The notes under the pieces are model-generated. The model had not been told where the DNA came from and did no database searches. It saw only the letters and a program-made list of their open reading frames with translations. DNA of 64,000 nucleotides from Acinetobacter sp. CFCC 10889 (GTDB taxonomy: Bacteria; Pseudomonadota; Gammaproteobacteria; Pseudomonadales; Moraxellaceae), in assembly GCF_003268395.1 (NCBI RefSeq), contig NZ_LQXQ01000010.1, positions 1 through 64,000 of the forward strand, read 5' to 3'. A program made the translations under genes and the position numbers. This document shows, one piece after another, positions 8,193 through 17,821 of the stretch (the stretch's first letter is position 1; each line of letters begins with the position of its first letter).

Positions 8193-9206
8193 TTAAGCTT
8201 CAATCGTCTGAACTGCAATTTTTTTCGCAGGATCAGTTTTACGACGTACCGCAGGAACAGGTTCACCATAATATTGACGATCTGCAAAGTAGCTTGAACG
8301 TACCATAGGTGCAGCCCAAATATTGCGGAAACCTAACTTTTGACCATGTGCAGTATAACGCTCAAATTCTTCAGGCGTTACAAAACGGTCAATCGGTGCA
8401 TGTTCTTTCGATGGTTGCAGGTATTGACCAATCGTCACATAGTCCACACCATGCGCATGAAGATCATCCAATAATGCAATCACTTCTTCTTCAGTCTCAC
8501 CAATGCCGACCATCAAACCACATTTGGTTGGGACATCAGGACAATACTCTTTAAACATTTTCAATAAATTTAAAGAATGTTGATAATCAGAGCCCGGACG
8601 CATTGCTTTATACAAACGTGGCACAGTTTCGATGTTGTGATTAAACACATCAGGTGGACATTCAGTCATGATACGTAACGCCACATCCATACGACCACGG
8701 AAGTCTGGGACTAAAATTTCCAATAATGTTTTAGGGCTTTGCGAACGTGCTTCTTTAATACAATCGACAAAATGTTGTGCACCACCATCAAGCAAGTCAT
8801 CACGGTCTACAGATGTGATCACGGCATATTTCAAGCCAAGATTGGCAATGGTTTCTGCCATGTGACGAGGCTCATCTGCATCAAGTGCATTTGGACGACC
8901 ATGTGCCACATCACAGAATGGGCAACGGCGGGTACAAATATCACCCATGATCATAAAGGTTGCAGTACCACCACCGAAACATTCAGGCAGGTTTGGACAA
9001 GCAGCTTCTTCACACACCGTATGTAGTTTTTGAGCACGAAGCGTTGTTTTGATACGCTGAACTTCGTCAGGCGCAGCCATTTTCACCCGAATCCAATCTG
9101 GCTTTCGAGGAGTTTCAACCGTTGGGATAACTTTTACAGGAATACGAGCAACTTTTTCTGCACCACGTAATTTAACACCCTGTTCAGGTTTACGGTTTTC
9201 TGACAT
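8193..9206 (-). CDS. lipA: Lipoyl synthase
   Basis: This radical-SAM enzyme inserts two sulfur atoms into octanoyl groups on lipoyl domains of 2-oxoacid dehydrogenases and the glycine cleavage system. The 337-residue protein shows both cluster motifs: the auxiliary [4Fe-4S] ligands Cys65, Cys70 and Cys76 ([12 protein letters not shown]) and the radical-SAM triad Cys91, Cys95 and Cys98 (CTRRCPFC). The conserved RSSY segment is near the C-terminus. I chose ATG 9206 because GGAAAAG lies 6 bases upstream. An in-frame GTG at 9221 has no ribosome binding site. lipB is not adjacent. Confidence 0.97.
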   Translation of the reverse strand: MSENRKPEQGVKLRGAEKVARIPVKVIPTVETPRKPDWIRVKMAAPDEVQRIKTTLRAQKLHTVCEEAACPNLPECFGGGTATFMIMGDICTRRCPFCDVAHGRPNALDADEPRHMAETIANLGLKYAVITSVDRDDLLDGGAQHFVDCIKEARSQSPKTLLEILVPDFRGRMDVALRIMTECPPDVFNHNIETVPRLYKAMRPGSDYQHSLNLLKMFKEYCPDVPTKCGLMVGIGETEEEVIALLDDLHAHGVDYVTIGQYLQPSKEHAPIDRFVTPEEFERYTAHGQKLGFRNIWAAPMVRSSYFADRQYYGEPVPAVRRKTDPAKKIAVQTIEA

Positions 9207-9404
9207 ATTCAACTTTTCCACTGTTTTTGACGGTAGGTATTTATATATATTATAGCGGAATTGAAAAATGAAAGGGTAAAAACACTATTCATTTTCTAAA
9301 TGTGGTTATCACAGAATATATGCATGGGAAATACAGAAAACTTTGTTACTTTAGTTCATAATATACATTGCATATAGATAGACAGAATTTGGAAGGAGCT
9401 TTGA

Positions 9405-10820
9405 ATGCCACGTAAAAAAGAAGTCGTTGGTGGGAATTATGTGAAATACGATGCAGTCGTACTTGGCTCAGGTCCTGCTGGTGAAGGCGCGGCAATGAAG
9501 CTTGCTAAATCGGGTAAGCGTGTTGCAATTGTGGATGTGCGTGAACAACTTGGCGGTAACTGTACTCATGTTGGCACGATTCCAAGTAAAGCACTACGTC
9601 AAACGGTATCGAGTATTATTCGTTATCAACGTGATCCGATGTTTAAAAAAGTGGGGGATTGGAAACAATTCACCATGAAACAAGTATTGCGTAATGCACA
9701 TAAAGTGATTCAACAACAAGTCGATACGCATTCACGTTTTTATGACCGTAATAATATTGATGTATTTCATGGTCAAGCCTATATTCAGGATAAAAATACT
9801 GTTGTTATTTTTGGTGAAGATGGCATTAAAGAAACCTTAGGTTATGGTCAATTGGTCGTGGCGACAGGTAGCCGTCCATACCATCCACAAGGTTTGGACT
9901 TTAATCATCCGCGTGTATTCGATTCAGATAAAATTTTAGACCTTGATTTTACGATTCATAAAATCATTATTTATGGTGCAGGGGTTATTGGTTGTGAATA
10001 TGCCTCTATTTTCATTGGTTTAGATCATAAAGTTGACTTGATCAATACTCAACATCAGCTACTCAGCTATTTGGATGATGAAATCGCGGATGCCTTGTCA
10101 TACCATTTACGTGAGCAAGGTGTACTCATTCGCCACAATGAACAAATTGATCATTTGGAAACTGCTGATGATCACGTGGTATTGCATTTGCAAAGTGGTA
10201 AGAAAATCAAAGCCGATGCGATTTTGTGGTGTAATGGTCGTTCGGGGAATACCGATGGCTTAGGTTTGGAAAATGTTGGCATCACACCAAACAGCCGTGG
10301 TCAGCTTGCAGTCAATGATCAGTATCAAACTGAAGTTGAAAATATTTATGCTGCGGGGGATGTGATCGGTTGGCCATCACTTGCTTCGGCGGCTTATGAC
10401 CAAGGTCGCTGTGCAGGTTCAAATATGTCAGGTGAAAAAGACATCAAACCTGTGAAAGATATCCCAACTGGGATTTATACCATTCCTGAGATTTCATTCT
10501 TTGGTAAAACTGAAAGTCAGTTGACTGAAGAAAAAATCCCGTATGAAGTCGGTCAAGCATCGTTCCGTCATTTGGCACGTGCGCAGATCACAGGTGATAC
10601 CGTGGGCGAGCTTAAAATCTTGTTCCATCGTGATACTTTAGAGCTTCTTGGTGTACATTGTTTTGGTAATAACGCTGCGGAAATTATCCACATTGGTCAA
10701 GCTGTGATGCAAAGTGGTAACAATACCATTAAGTATTTTGTGGAAACGACATTTAACTATCCAACGATGGCGGAAGCTTATCGTGTAGCAACGTTGAATG
10801 GTATGAATCGTTTGTTCTAA
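9405..10820 (+). CDS. sthA: Soluble pyridine nucleotide transhydrogenase
   Basis: This FAD-containing cytoplasmic enzyme moves reducing equivalents between NADPH and NAD+. The 471-residue protein has the flavoprotein disulfide reductase fold, with an FAD-binding GSGPAGEG (21-28) and a second NAD(P)-binding motif [13 protein letters not shown]. In the region that holds the redox disulfide in related dehydrogenases, only Cys53 is present ([16 protein letters not shown]). The second Cys is replaced by Thr58, which is the hallmark of SthA over lipoamide dehydrogenase or glutathione reductase. ATG 9405 has a strong AAGGAG site. The gene is monocistronic and ends in its own terminator. Confidence 0.95.
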   Translation: MPRKKEVVGGNYVKYDAVVLGSGPAGEGAAMKLAKSGKRVAIVDVREQLGGNCTHVGTIPSKALRQTVSSIIRYQRDPMFKKVGDWKQFTMKQVLRNAHKVIQQQVDTHSRFYDRNNIDVFHGQAYIQDKNTVVIFGEDGIKETLGYGQLVVATGSRPYHPQGLDFNHPRVFDSDKILDLDFTIHKIIIYGAGVIGCEYASIFIGLDHKVDLINTQHQLLSYLDDEIADALSYHLREQGVLIRHNEQIDHLETADDHVVLHLQSGKKIKADAILWCNGRSGNTDGLGLENVGITPNSRGQLAVNDQYQTEVENIYAAGDVIGWPSLASAAYDQGRCAGSNMSGEKDIKPVKDIPTGIYTIPEISFFGKTESQLTEEKIPYEVGQASFRHLARAQITGDTVGELKILFHRDTLELLGVHCFGNNAAEIIHIGQAVMQSGNNTIKYFVETTFNYPTMAEAYRVATLNGMNRLF

Positions 10821-10850
10821 GACGATTTAACTTTTCTGTTCCGATGTTTT

Positions 10851-10881
10851 GAACCCGTAAGTTTCGGCTTGCGGGTTTTTT
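10851..10881 (+). terminator. Intrinsic terminator of sthA
   Basis: A 10-bp stem with one G-T pair (AACCCGTAAG / CTTGCGGGTT) closes a TTTCGG loop and is followed by a T-run, 31 bp after the sthA stop. Confidence 0.88.
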
Positions 10882-10951
10882 ATCCATTCAGTACAACTGT
10901 AAAATGAACAAGTATAAAAGTTTCACAAAATTAGAAAATGTGGAAAATCAT

Positions 10952-12055
10952 ATGACCATTCAATCTGTCACGATTCAAGGCTTTCGTTCAGTTCGCAATC
11001 TCAACTTGCCTTTAAAACAACTGAATATCATCAGTGGTGCAAATGGCTGTGGCAAATCCAATCTCTACAAAGCTGTGCGTTTATTGCATGAAGCAGCCAA
11101 TGGACGGCTGTCACAGGCGATTGCAGAAGAAGGCGGTATTCAAAAAGTGATGTGGGCGGGTGGACATCGTGCAGGTGATCGAGCCAAAGATCCGAAACGG
11201 ATGATTTTATCTGTTGAAATGCAACATTATGATTATCAGATGGAAATAGGCTTTCCTGAGCCTTTGATCAGTTTATTTGCCTTAGATCCTTTAGTGAAAA
11301 AAGAAAATATTTGGCTCAGTGGTTATCAACGCCGCCGTATGAGTCAGTTGATGGAACGGATCAATCAAGCTGCATTTTTAAAAAATGTTGAAGATGAACG
11401 TATCAGTTATCCGATGACATTGACACAGGAAGATTCAATTTTTGGACAATTATCCGATCCACATTTATATCCTGAAGTGTCGCAAGTGCGGGAAACGCTA
11501 AAAAATTGGCGCTTTTATCATGAATTTTCAGTCAGTTCACATTCTCCGATGCGTGTGCCACAAGTGGGGATTCGTTCACCTGTTTTGGCACATGATGGTG
11601 CAAATTTGGCAGCCGCTTTTGAGACTTTACGAGAGCGTGGGCAGACCGAAGCTTTATATGCAGTTTTGGACAAAGCCTTTCCAAATACACAGTTTTATGT
11701 GGAGGAAATGGGTGGGCGCTTTCAGATGATGATGAAGCGAGAGGGTATTTTAAGAGCATTGGAAAGTGCTGAATTTTCTGATGGAACTTTACGTTTTCTC
11801 TGTTTGGCAGTGGCTTTGCTCAGTCCACGACCACCAAATTTTATGGCATTGAATGAGCCTGAAAATAGTTTACATCCTGACTTATTGCCTGCGCTTGCCA
11901 TGCTGATTGCAGAAGCAAGTCAATATACCCAACTTTGGGTCACGAGTCATTCGCCTGATTTGGCGGACATGATTGGACGTTATTGCGAATTACAGCATAT
12001 TCGGTTGGATCAGAACAATGGTGAAACGGTTGTGGTGGCGATATCTGAATCATAA
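10952..12055 (+). CDS. RecF/SMC-like AAA ATPase (COG4637-type)
   Basis: This is a 367-residue ABC-class ATPase of the RecF/SMC-like 'predicted ATPase' group. The Walker A motif is GANGCGKS (29-36). The C-terminal half carries a signature-like SDGTLRFLCLAVALLSP, a Walker B LNEPENSLHP (about 300-309) and the H-loop TSHSPDL. There is no nuclease (TOPRIM) domain, so it is not an OLD-family nuclease. It stands alone between sthA and a TonB receptor, with no obvious partner effector. ATG 10952 is preferred to ATG 10904 because homologous ATPases begin just before the IQGFRS strand. The cellular role is unknown; DNA repair or stress functions are guesses. Confidence 0.8.
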   Translation: MTIQSVTIQGFRSVRNLNLPLKQLNIISGANGCGKSNLYKAVRLLHEAANGRLSQAIAEEGGIQKVMWAGGHRAGDRAKDPKRMILSVEMQHYDYQMEIGFPEPLISLFALDPLVKKENIWLSGYQRRRMSQLMERINQAAFLKNVEDERISYPMTLTQEDSIFGQLSDPHLYPEVSQVRETLKNWRFYHEFSVSSHSPMRVPQVGIRSPVLAHDGANLAAAFETLRERGQTEALYAVLDKAFPNTQFYVEEMGGRFQMMMKREGILRALESAEFSDGTLRFLCLAVALLSPRPPNFMALNEPENSLHPDLLPALAMLIAEASQYTQLWVTSHSPDLADMIGRYCELQHIRLDQNNGETVVVAISES

Positions 12056-12117
12056 AATATAGAGCAATATGGGATATTCTAAGAGTATGTTGATATTGCA
12101 AAATCAGTCATAGGTTG

Positions 12118-12143
12118 ATGCCCCACGATTTTTCATGGGGCAT
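12118..12143 (-). terminator. Terminator of the TonB receptor gene
   Basis: An 8-bp perfect GC-rich stem (ATGCCCCA / TGGGGCAT) lies 8 bp beyond the receptor stop on the minus strand. The T-run on either side is poor, so the hairpin is clear but the termination strength is uncertain. Confidence 0.6.
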
Positions 12144-12150
12144 TCTAAAC

Positions 12151-14316
12151 TTAAAATTTATAATGAACAGAAGCAGTCATATTACGACTTGTACCCCATG
12201 TATTTGATACATTCGCTTTATATTCTTTATCCAAGAGATTATTTACATTTAAACCGACACTTAGCTCAGGGCTGACTTGATAACGTCCCATTAGATTTAC
12301 CAAAGCATAACTGTCTTGGCGATTTAACTCCGCTGCCAGTCCTGTACTGCTTGCAGAATAAATTTTACTTTGCCAATTTACACCACCACCCACAGTCAGT
12401 TTGTCCCATTGATAGGTGGTAAATAATTTAAATGAATTTTCAGGTAAATCGGTATTTAAAGGTTCACCTTCATTGCTATCAGCTCGTGTGTGGGTATAGC
12501 CTGCTTGCATGTGCCAATGCGGTAAAATTTCACCTGTAACAGTGATTTCATAACCTTTGACCTCAGCACCATCAACAGCAAGATAAGCTTGTGCATCATC
12601 AGGTGTACGCAGATCTCCATCTTTTACAGCAAAATTATCTTGTTGCATTTGGAAATAGGCAGCACTGGCGTTAAGCCGACCCTGAAAGAAATCCGACTTT
12701 AAGCCAACTTCAAAACTATTGCCTTCTTCGGGGTCTAAATAATTGCCTGCCACATCTTTATTACTTGATGGGTTAAAAATCGTGGTGTAACTGGTATAGG
12801 CGGAAAGATTGTTTGTAATATCAAAAATTAAACCAGCATAAGGTGTAAACACACCATTTTCTTTTTGCTCATTGTCTGTGACTTTTCTTTCCCATTGACT
12901 GATACGACCACCAATAATCAGTTTTAATGGATCTAAAAGTTGTAATTTTGCAGCAGCAAAAGCGCCCATTTGATATTCATCGACTACATTACGTCCACTT
13001 TCGAGAATGTCAGGTTGAGCAACTTGACCATTCCAACCTTCGATAGGCGTTGCTGTAAAATATCGAGAAAATGCAGGATCATCAGATTTGATACGATAAC
13101 CATTTGCACCAAAACTAACACTGTGTTGTTGCCCAAAGGCATCAAAATCACCTGAAAGGTATAGATCTAAAGCGTGAATTTCAGGCGTATCGACAAAACG
13201 ACCACTGGTTACTACCATTTCACCTGGTTTTAAGGTTAAGTTACGCACTTTAAATTCTGAGTCATAGACTATACCGCCTGAGCCTGCGACACCATAAATA
13301 CGATCATTTTTGGCTTTGGTATAAGCATAATTTGCAACACCTTTCCAATCATCATTAAACTGATGCTCCAAACCCAAAAAGACATTGAGCTTTTCGGTAT
13401 CACTATAAGTCCAATCGGCAGCAGGGTTATCTTTCCAACCAAATGTCGTCTGTGCTTGTGTTGGTTTGTCATGGGTCGCAAAGGGGAAACCATGTGCAGT
13501 TGCATCATCAATTTTCACTTGTTGCGCCGTAATTGCAGTGGTTAAGGTGGTTTGATCTGTTAAATCAATATCCAATGCACCATAAATCACTGCATTTTGG
13601 CGTGCAAAACGTTCTTGTTGGCTGCCACCTTCACTATAAACTGCAATGGCACGACCACGTACAGATTGGTCTTGATTCAGCGCACCTGAAATATCAACTT
13701 GACTACGATAATTATCCCATGTGCCTGCCTGTACATTAAACGAACCTGTTAATTCTTTGGTTGGGCGTTTACGCACATAGTTAATACTGGCACTTGGATT
13801 GCCTGAACCATTGGTCAAACCTGTAGAACCACGAACCACTTCGATACGGTCATACAACGCAGAGTCTTCTAAACCCAACATATCAGGATCACCAAAAGAG
13901 GCTGTAGAGGTTGGAATCCCATCACGTTGCACATTGCTAATCTCAAAACCACGTGCATAGTAAGAAGTATATCCCGCACCGACTTGACCGTATTGTGAAA
14001 CCGAAACACCCGGTGTTTGCGCTAAAATTTCATCTGTAGTATTTAAATTTTGGTCTTGGATCTGTTTTTGAGTAAAAACGGAAATACTTTGTGGGTTTTC
14101 TTTTAGGGTTAAATTCAGCTTTGTTGATGAATTTGAGCTTTTTACGGTATAACTTGAGGTGGTTTCTTTATCTAAATTTTTACTTTTTGCAGTAAGTTCA
14201 ATCGCATCTAATACTTGAGGTTGGCTTTGTTCTTCTGCATAACTGATATGTGCCAAACTGCTCAAAATAATCGTAAAAATCGACTGTGCTAATAAGGTTC
14301 TTTTGTATTCCATCAT
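12151..14316 (-). CDS. TonB-dependent siderophore receptor
   Basis: The 721-residue outer-membrane receptor begins with a signal peptide (cleavage about residue 27, after SYA). A TonB box/plug region follows (LKENPQSISVFTQKQIQDQNLNTTDEILAQTPGVSV). The C-terminal beta-barrel ends in a classic aromatic terminus (VHYKF). It belongs to the FpvA/FhuE/FoxA group of TonB-dependent siderophore receptors, which import ferric siderophores using TonB energy. The ligand cannot be assigned; a hydroxamate is likely from the subgroup. A perfect Fur-box palindrome lies 48 bp upstream of the start, so iron repression is expected. No siderophore biosynthesis genes are nearby. This suggests use of an exogenous siderophore or one made elsewhere. 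Confidence 0.92.
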   Translation of the reverse strand: MMEYKRTLLAQSIFTIILSSLAHISYAEEQSQPQVLDAIELTAKSKNLDKETTSSYTVKSSNSSTKLNLTLKENPQSISVFTQKQIQDQNLNTTDEILAQTPGVSVSQYGQVGAGYTSYYARGFEISNVQRDGIPTSTASFGDPDMLGLEDSALYDRIEVVRGSTGLTNGSGNPSASINYVRKRPTKELTGSFNVQAGTWDNYRSQVDISGALNQDQSVRGRAIAVYSEGGSQQERFARQNAVIYGALDIDLTDQTTLTTAITAQQVKIDDATAHGFPFATHDKPTQAQTTFGWKDNPAADWTYSDTEKLNVFLGLEHQFNDDWKGVANYAYTKAKNDRIYGVAGSGGIVYDSEFKVRNLTLKPGEMVVTSGRFVDTPEIHALDLYLSGDFDAFGQQHSVSFGANGYRIKSDDPAFSRYFTATPIEGWNGQVAQPDILESGRNVVDEYQMGAFAAAKLQLLDPLKLIIGGRISQWERKVTDNEQKENGVFTPYAGLIFDITNNLSAYTSYTTIFNPSSNKDVAGNYLDPEEGNSFEVGLKSDFFQGRLNASAAYFQMQQDNFAVKDGDLRTPDDAQAYLAVDGAEVKGYEITVTGEILPHWHMQAGYTHTRADSNEGEPLNTDLPENSFKLFTTYQWDKLTVGGGVNWQSKIYSASSTGLAAELNRQDSYALVNLMGRYQVSPELSVGLNVNNLLDKEYKANVSNTWGTSRNMTASVHYKF

Positions 14317-14363
14317 GTCTTTTTCCGAATTTATTAAAGGAAATATGGCGGCATCATATATTA

Positions 14364-14382
14364 AATGATAATAATTATCATT
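14364..14382 (-). promoter_or_regulatory. Fur box
   Basis: AATGATAAT-A-ATTATCATT is a perfect 9-1-9 inverted repeat and a close match to the Fur consensus. It lies 48-66 bp upstream of the receptor start, in the promoter region. It should mediate iron-dependent repression. Confidence 0.9.
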
Positions 14383-14546
14383 ATTATTTTTAATAGTAAA
14401 ATGAATGATCTCATGTATTTGTATCGGAATATTGAATGCTTGTGAGGTAAATAAAGCTTTATTTTTCGTATACGTTACATAGTTCTAACAGGTCTATTTA
14501 CTTGATTTATGCTAAAAATAGCGCATATATTTTTGGAGTTACGCTA

Positions 14547-15071
14547 ATGTCACGCCTTGTTTATCGTGCTTTTGTACAAAAAATTTCTCATCATTCTAAG
14601 TCTGCTTTATTTGCTTGTGCATTATTAGGTACGACTCAATTTGCTGTTGCAGGGCAGGCAGTCGATCAACTCAGTGAATGTCTAGTGAAATCTACCACCG
14701 CAGCCGACAAAACCACTGTGTTGCAATGGACGTTTACGGCTTTGGCTCAGCATCCTGAATTGAAAGTATTTAGTCATGTGACACCTGAACAAAAAACAGC
14801 TTTAGATAAAAGTTTGGCGCAGACTTTACAACGCATTTTAACCGAGCAGTGTTCTGCACAAGCGCAAGCCGTGATTAAAGCTGAGGGTTTGCAAGCTGTG
14901 GGGGATAGTTTTCAGGAGTTAGGTAGTATCACAGGTGAGGAAATTTTAAAGACCCCTGAGATCAAGCAGCAGTTAAATGGTGTGTTGAAATATATCGACT
15001 TAAATAAATTGGTGATGACGTTTTTAACCCCTGATATTTGGAATAAATTGGGTGTGGTGAGAGAGCAATAA
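14547..15071 (+). CDS. Secreted protein of unknown function
   Basis: I do not recognise a family for this 174-residue protein. It has a signal peptide (cationic start, hydrophobic SALFACALLGTTQFAVA, cleavage near residue 36), so it is exported to the periplasm. The mature part is helical and holds two cysteines (SECLVK and EQCSAQAQ) that could form a disulfide. ATG 14547 has a GGAG site 10 bases upstream; an in-frame ATG at 14502 has none. Its stop codon overlaps the next start by one base (TAATG), so it is translationally coupled to the LprI-like gene and the two probably act together in the envelope. Confidence 0.7.
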   Translation: MSRLVYRAFVQKISHHSKSALFACALLGTTQFAVAGQAVDQLSECLVKSTTAADKTTVLQWTFTALAQHPELKVFSHVTPEQKTALDKSLAQTLQRILTEQCSAQAQAVIKAEGLQAVGDSFQELGSITGEEILKTPEIKQQLNGVLKYIDLNKLVMTFLTPDIWNKLGVVREQ

Positions 15072-15454
15072 TGAAAAAATTAATGATTGCAAGTTCATTA
15101 CTTATACTTGGTTTGCAAGCAGCTTATGCTGATTCGAAAGTAAGTAATCAATATACAACATGTATGAATAAAGCGAGCAATACCGCTAGTATGGTACAGT
15201 GTGTATCGAATGAAATGGCTCGTCAGGATGTACGTTTAAACAAGGCATATAATAGTTTGATGTTGAAGCAGAGTGAAAATCGCAAGCAAGAATTACAAAG
15301 TGTTCAGCGTTTATGGATCAAGTATCGTGATGCAAATTGTAAGTTTTATTTAGATCCGAATGGTGGCACGATTGCTCAAGTAAAAAGTGCCAATTGTGTG
15401 ATGAATGAAACATTAAAAAGGGCGAATGAGTTGGAAAATTTAGCTTCGCTTTAA
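15071..15454 (+). CDS. LprI-like (DUF1311) secreted protein
   Basis: The 127-residue protein has a signal peptide (MKKLMIASSLLILGLQAAYA). It also has the DUF1311/LprI N-terminal domain pattern: paired cysteines (TTCMNKAS, VQCVSNEM), the DVRLNKAYNSLM helix, QRLWIKYRDANC and a final SANCVMNETLKRANEL. LprI of Mycobacterium inhibits lysozyme, and many DUF1311 proteins are periplasmic, but inhibition has not been shown for most members. It overlaps the preceding secreted-protein gene by one base and ends in a clean terminator, forming a two-gene envelope operon. Confidence 0.85.
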   Translation: MKKLMIASSLLILGLQAAYADSKVSNQYTTCMNKASNTASMVQCVSNEMARQDVRLNKAYNSLMLKQSENRKQELQSVQRLWIKYRDANCKFYLDPNGGTIAQVKSANCVMNETLKRANELENLASL

Positions 15455-15462
15455 TAGAGAAT

Positions 15463-15488
15463 AAGACCTGATTTTTCAGGTCTTTTTT
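15463..15488 (+). terminator. Intrinsic terminator
   Basis: A perfect 8-bp stem (AAGACCTG / CAGGTCTT) with a 6-base loop and T-run lies just after the LprI-like gene. Confidence 0.92.
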
Positions 15489-15548
15489 AGAAAAATAAAT
15501 TTTGAAAATGGTTGTGTCTTTAATTAAATAATGCTTGATATGTACTGA

Positions 15549-16232
15549 TTAGTAATATTCTTTAATGTGTTTCAGCTCTTCAGATAAACTATTTTTATTG
15601 CTAATAGAAATGATTAAAAAAGATGTATTCTCTTTTTGAAGAAATAAAAGAAGGTCAGATGTATTTAAATCTAATTGTATAACATCTGTGCCTGAAATTT
15701 TATTATTAAGAGCAAGTAGTTGTGGGTGATATTGTAATTGACCAAATATTTGTTCAAATTTCATTTGATTTTCTTTATTTAAATTATGGAAACTTTTTAA
15801 TACTCGCTTGTTGAAAATTAAGGAAGTGTATAGTGTATTGAAACGTGTCTTTAATAAATGGATGGCATGGGTCTCAGACTCACGTAATAAATTATCTGTC
15901 TGAGTTTGTAATGATTTTTTTTGTAGTTCTTTTTGATCCAATTGTTGGTTTGCCTCTTCGGTTAATGCCATCCAATCGCTAGCTCCACATTTTTTACAGT
16001 TATAACCATGTTTAGCAAGCCATTCGACAATTTCATCACCGTACTTTATGGCTAATGCAGGACCACCTACTACAATTGCAATACATAATGGCATAGCGAA
16101 GCCAGTTCCTGCGAATAAAAATGAAACCCATGCCCAAAAACCAAAACCTGCCACTGCACCACCAAGAAGAGTGACAATTAATTCTTTGTTTAATGTTTCT
16201 GAATGTCCACAAGATCGACAACGTATTTTCAT
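15549..16232 (-). CDS. Zinc-ribbon membrane protein with a RelE-like C-terminal region
   Basis: I do not recognise a named family for this 227-residue protein. It has a split zinc-ribbon: Cys5-x2-Cys8 at the N-terminus and Cys79-x2-Cys82 after two hydrophobic segments (about 17-41 and 45-63) that look like a membrane hairpin. A polar, helical linker (about 95-125) leads to a C-terminal region (about 130-227). That region resembles the RelE/ParE toxin fold in its order of elements: helix pair with LKSFHNLNKENQMKFEQIFGQL, then strands IQLDL, LLLFLQKE and FLIISISNK. ATG 16232 is chosen over TTG 16241. No antitoxin is adjacent. The RelE resemblance is my inference from pattern only. Confidence 0.6.
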   Translation of the reverse strand: MKIRCRSCGHSETLNKELIVTLLGGAVAGFGFWAWVSFLFAGTGFAMPLCIAIVVGGPALAIKYGDEIVEWLAKHGYNCKKCGASDWMALTEEANQQLDQKELQKKSLQTQTDNLLRESETHAIHLLKTRFNTLYTSLIFNKRVLKSFHNLNKENQMKFEQIFGQLQYHPQLLALNNKISGTDVIQLDLNTSDLLLFLQKENTSFLIISISNKNSLSEELKHIKEYY

Positions 16233-16285
16233 AATGTCCAACTAACTATTATATGAAAGGAATATTATTTAAGAGAAAGATTTAT

Positions 16286-16312
16286 AAAAAAACCCCACAA
16301 ATCGTGAGGTCT
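16286..16312 (-). terminator. Terminator of the gatCAB operon
   Basis: On the minus strand, CCTCAC pairs with GTGGGG (one T-G pair) around a 5-base loop and is followed by seven Ts, 34 bp beyond the gatB stop. Confidence 0.75.
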
Positions 16313-16345
16313 TTATAACATAAAATCAATTAATTAGCGAACAAA

Positions 16346-17821
16346 TCAACCAATCAATTTTTTCATCAATTCATTTACTTGTGCTGGGTTGGCTTTACCT
16401 TTAGCTGCCTTCATCACCTGACCAACAAGACCGTTAAAGGCTTTGTCTTTACCAGACTTATACTCTTCAACCATCTTCTCGTTGGCTGCAAGTACATCCT
16501 TAATAATTGCTTCAATCGCACCTGTATCAGTTTCCTGTTTCAAGCCTTTTTCCGCAATAATTTCGTCCGCAGATTTGCCTTCATCCCACATAAAGCCGAA
16601 TACTTGTTTCGCAATCTTACCGTTAATGGTGTTATCGACAATACGAGCAACCATACCACCCAGCTTTTCAGCTGAAACAGGCGAGTCCTGAAGTTCCAAA
16701 CTTGCTTTATTTAAAGCACCTGAAAACTCACCCATCACCCAGTTTGCAGACACTTTACCTTGAGCAGCACCGCCCGCAGCTTTGACCACATCTTCATAAA
16801 ATTCAGACATTTCACGAGTAAGTGTAAGAACGTGTGCGTCATACTCAGTTACGCCAAAGTCAGCCACGAAACGCTCACGGCGAGCAGCAGGTAACTCAGG
16901 CAGATTGGCTTTAGCTTCCGCAATTTGCGTATCCGAAATGATCACAGGCAACAAGTCAGGATCAGGGAAATAACGGTAATCGTTCGCTTCTTCTTTCGAA
17001 CGCATTGAACGTGTTTCCATTTTCACAGGATCGAATAAACGTGTTTCTTGGTCGACTGTATCACCATCTTCCAAAATATTCATTTGGCGATCAATTTCAA
17101 CATTGATCGCTTGTTCAATGAAACGGAATGAGTTCAAGTTTTTCAACTCACAACGCGTACCAAAAGGTTGACCCGGGCGGCGTAAAGACACGTTACAGTC
17201 AGCACGGAACGAACCTTCTGCCATGTTACCGTCAGAAATACCCAACCAACGCACTAAAGTGTGAATGGCTTTGATATAGGCAACCGCTTCTTCCACTGAA
17301 CGCATATCAGGTTCAGACACGATTTCAAGCAAAGGTGTACCTGCACGGTTTAAGTCGATGCCCGATTGACCTTCAAACTGATCGTGAATAGATTTACCAG
17401 CATCTTCCTCAAGGTGCGCACGAGTCACGCCTATGCGTTTTACGGTGCCGTCTTCAAGTTGAATGTCGATATGACCTAAGCCCACGATTGGATTGTCCAT
17501 TTGGCTGATTTGGTAGCCTTTCGGAGAATCAGGGTAAAAATAGTTTTTACGTGCAAATACAGAAGCTTGGTCGATGTACGCATCAATCCCCAAACCAAAG
17601 CGAATCGCAAGATCAACCACTTCTTTATTCAGTACAGGCAATACACCCGGCATCGCCAAATCAACAAGGCTGGCTTGCGTATTTGGGTCTTGACCGAAAG
17701 TGGTTGAAGAACCTGAGAAAATTTTAGAATTGGTTGCAAGTTGCGTATGGATTTCGATCCCGATCACGACTTCCCAACCATCAATGAGTAATGATTTAGG
17801 TTTTGTGTTGTTCTGAGCCAT
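16346..17821 (-). CDS. gatB: Asp-tRNA(Asn)/Glu-tRNA(Gln) amidotransferase subunit B
   Basis: GatB is the tRNA-binding kinase subunit of GatCAB. It phosphorylates the side chain of mischarged Glu-tRNA(Gln) or Asp-tRNA(Asn) before transamidation. The 491-residue protein shows the conserved start [11 protein letters not shown], the cradle-domain segments ([35 protein letters not shown]) and the C-terminal YqeY-like tail ([23 protein letters not shown]) that contacts tRNA. I start it at ATG 17821, which overlaps the gatA stop by one base (TAATG). A longer in-frame reading would overlap gatA by nearly 100 bases and adds no conserved sequence. It is the last gene of gatCAB. Confidence 0.97.
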   Translation of the reverse strand: MAQNNTKPKSLLIDGWEVVIGIEIHTQLATNSKIFSGSSTTFGQDPNTQASLVDLAMPGVLPVLNKEVVDLAIRFGLGIDAYIDQASVFARKNYFYPDSPKGYQISQMDNPIVGLGHIDIQLEDGTVKRIGVTRAHLEEDAGKSIHDQFEGQSGIDLNRAGTPLLEIVSEPDMRSVEEAVAYIKAIHTLVRWLGISDGNMAEGSFRADCNVSLRRPGQPFGTRCELKNLNSFRFIEQAINVEIDRQMNILEDGDTVDQETRLFDPVKMETRSMRSKEEANDYRYFPDPDLLPVIISDTQIAEAKANLPELPAARRERFVADFGVTEYDAHVLTLTREMSEFYEDVVKAAGGAAQGKVSANWVMGEFSGALNKASLELQDSPVSAEKLGGMVARIVDNTINGKIAKQVFGFMWDEGKSADEIIAEKGLKQETDTGAIEAIIKDVLAANEKMVEEYKSGKDKAFNGLVGQVMKAAKGKANPAQVNELMKKLIG

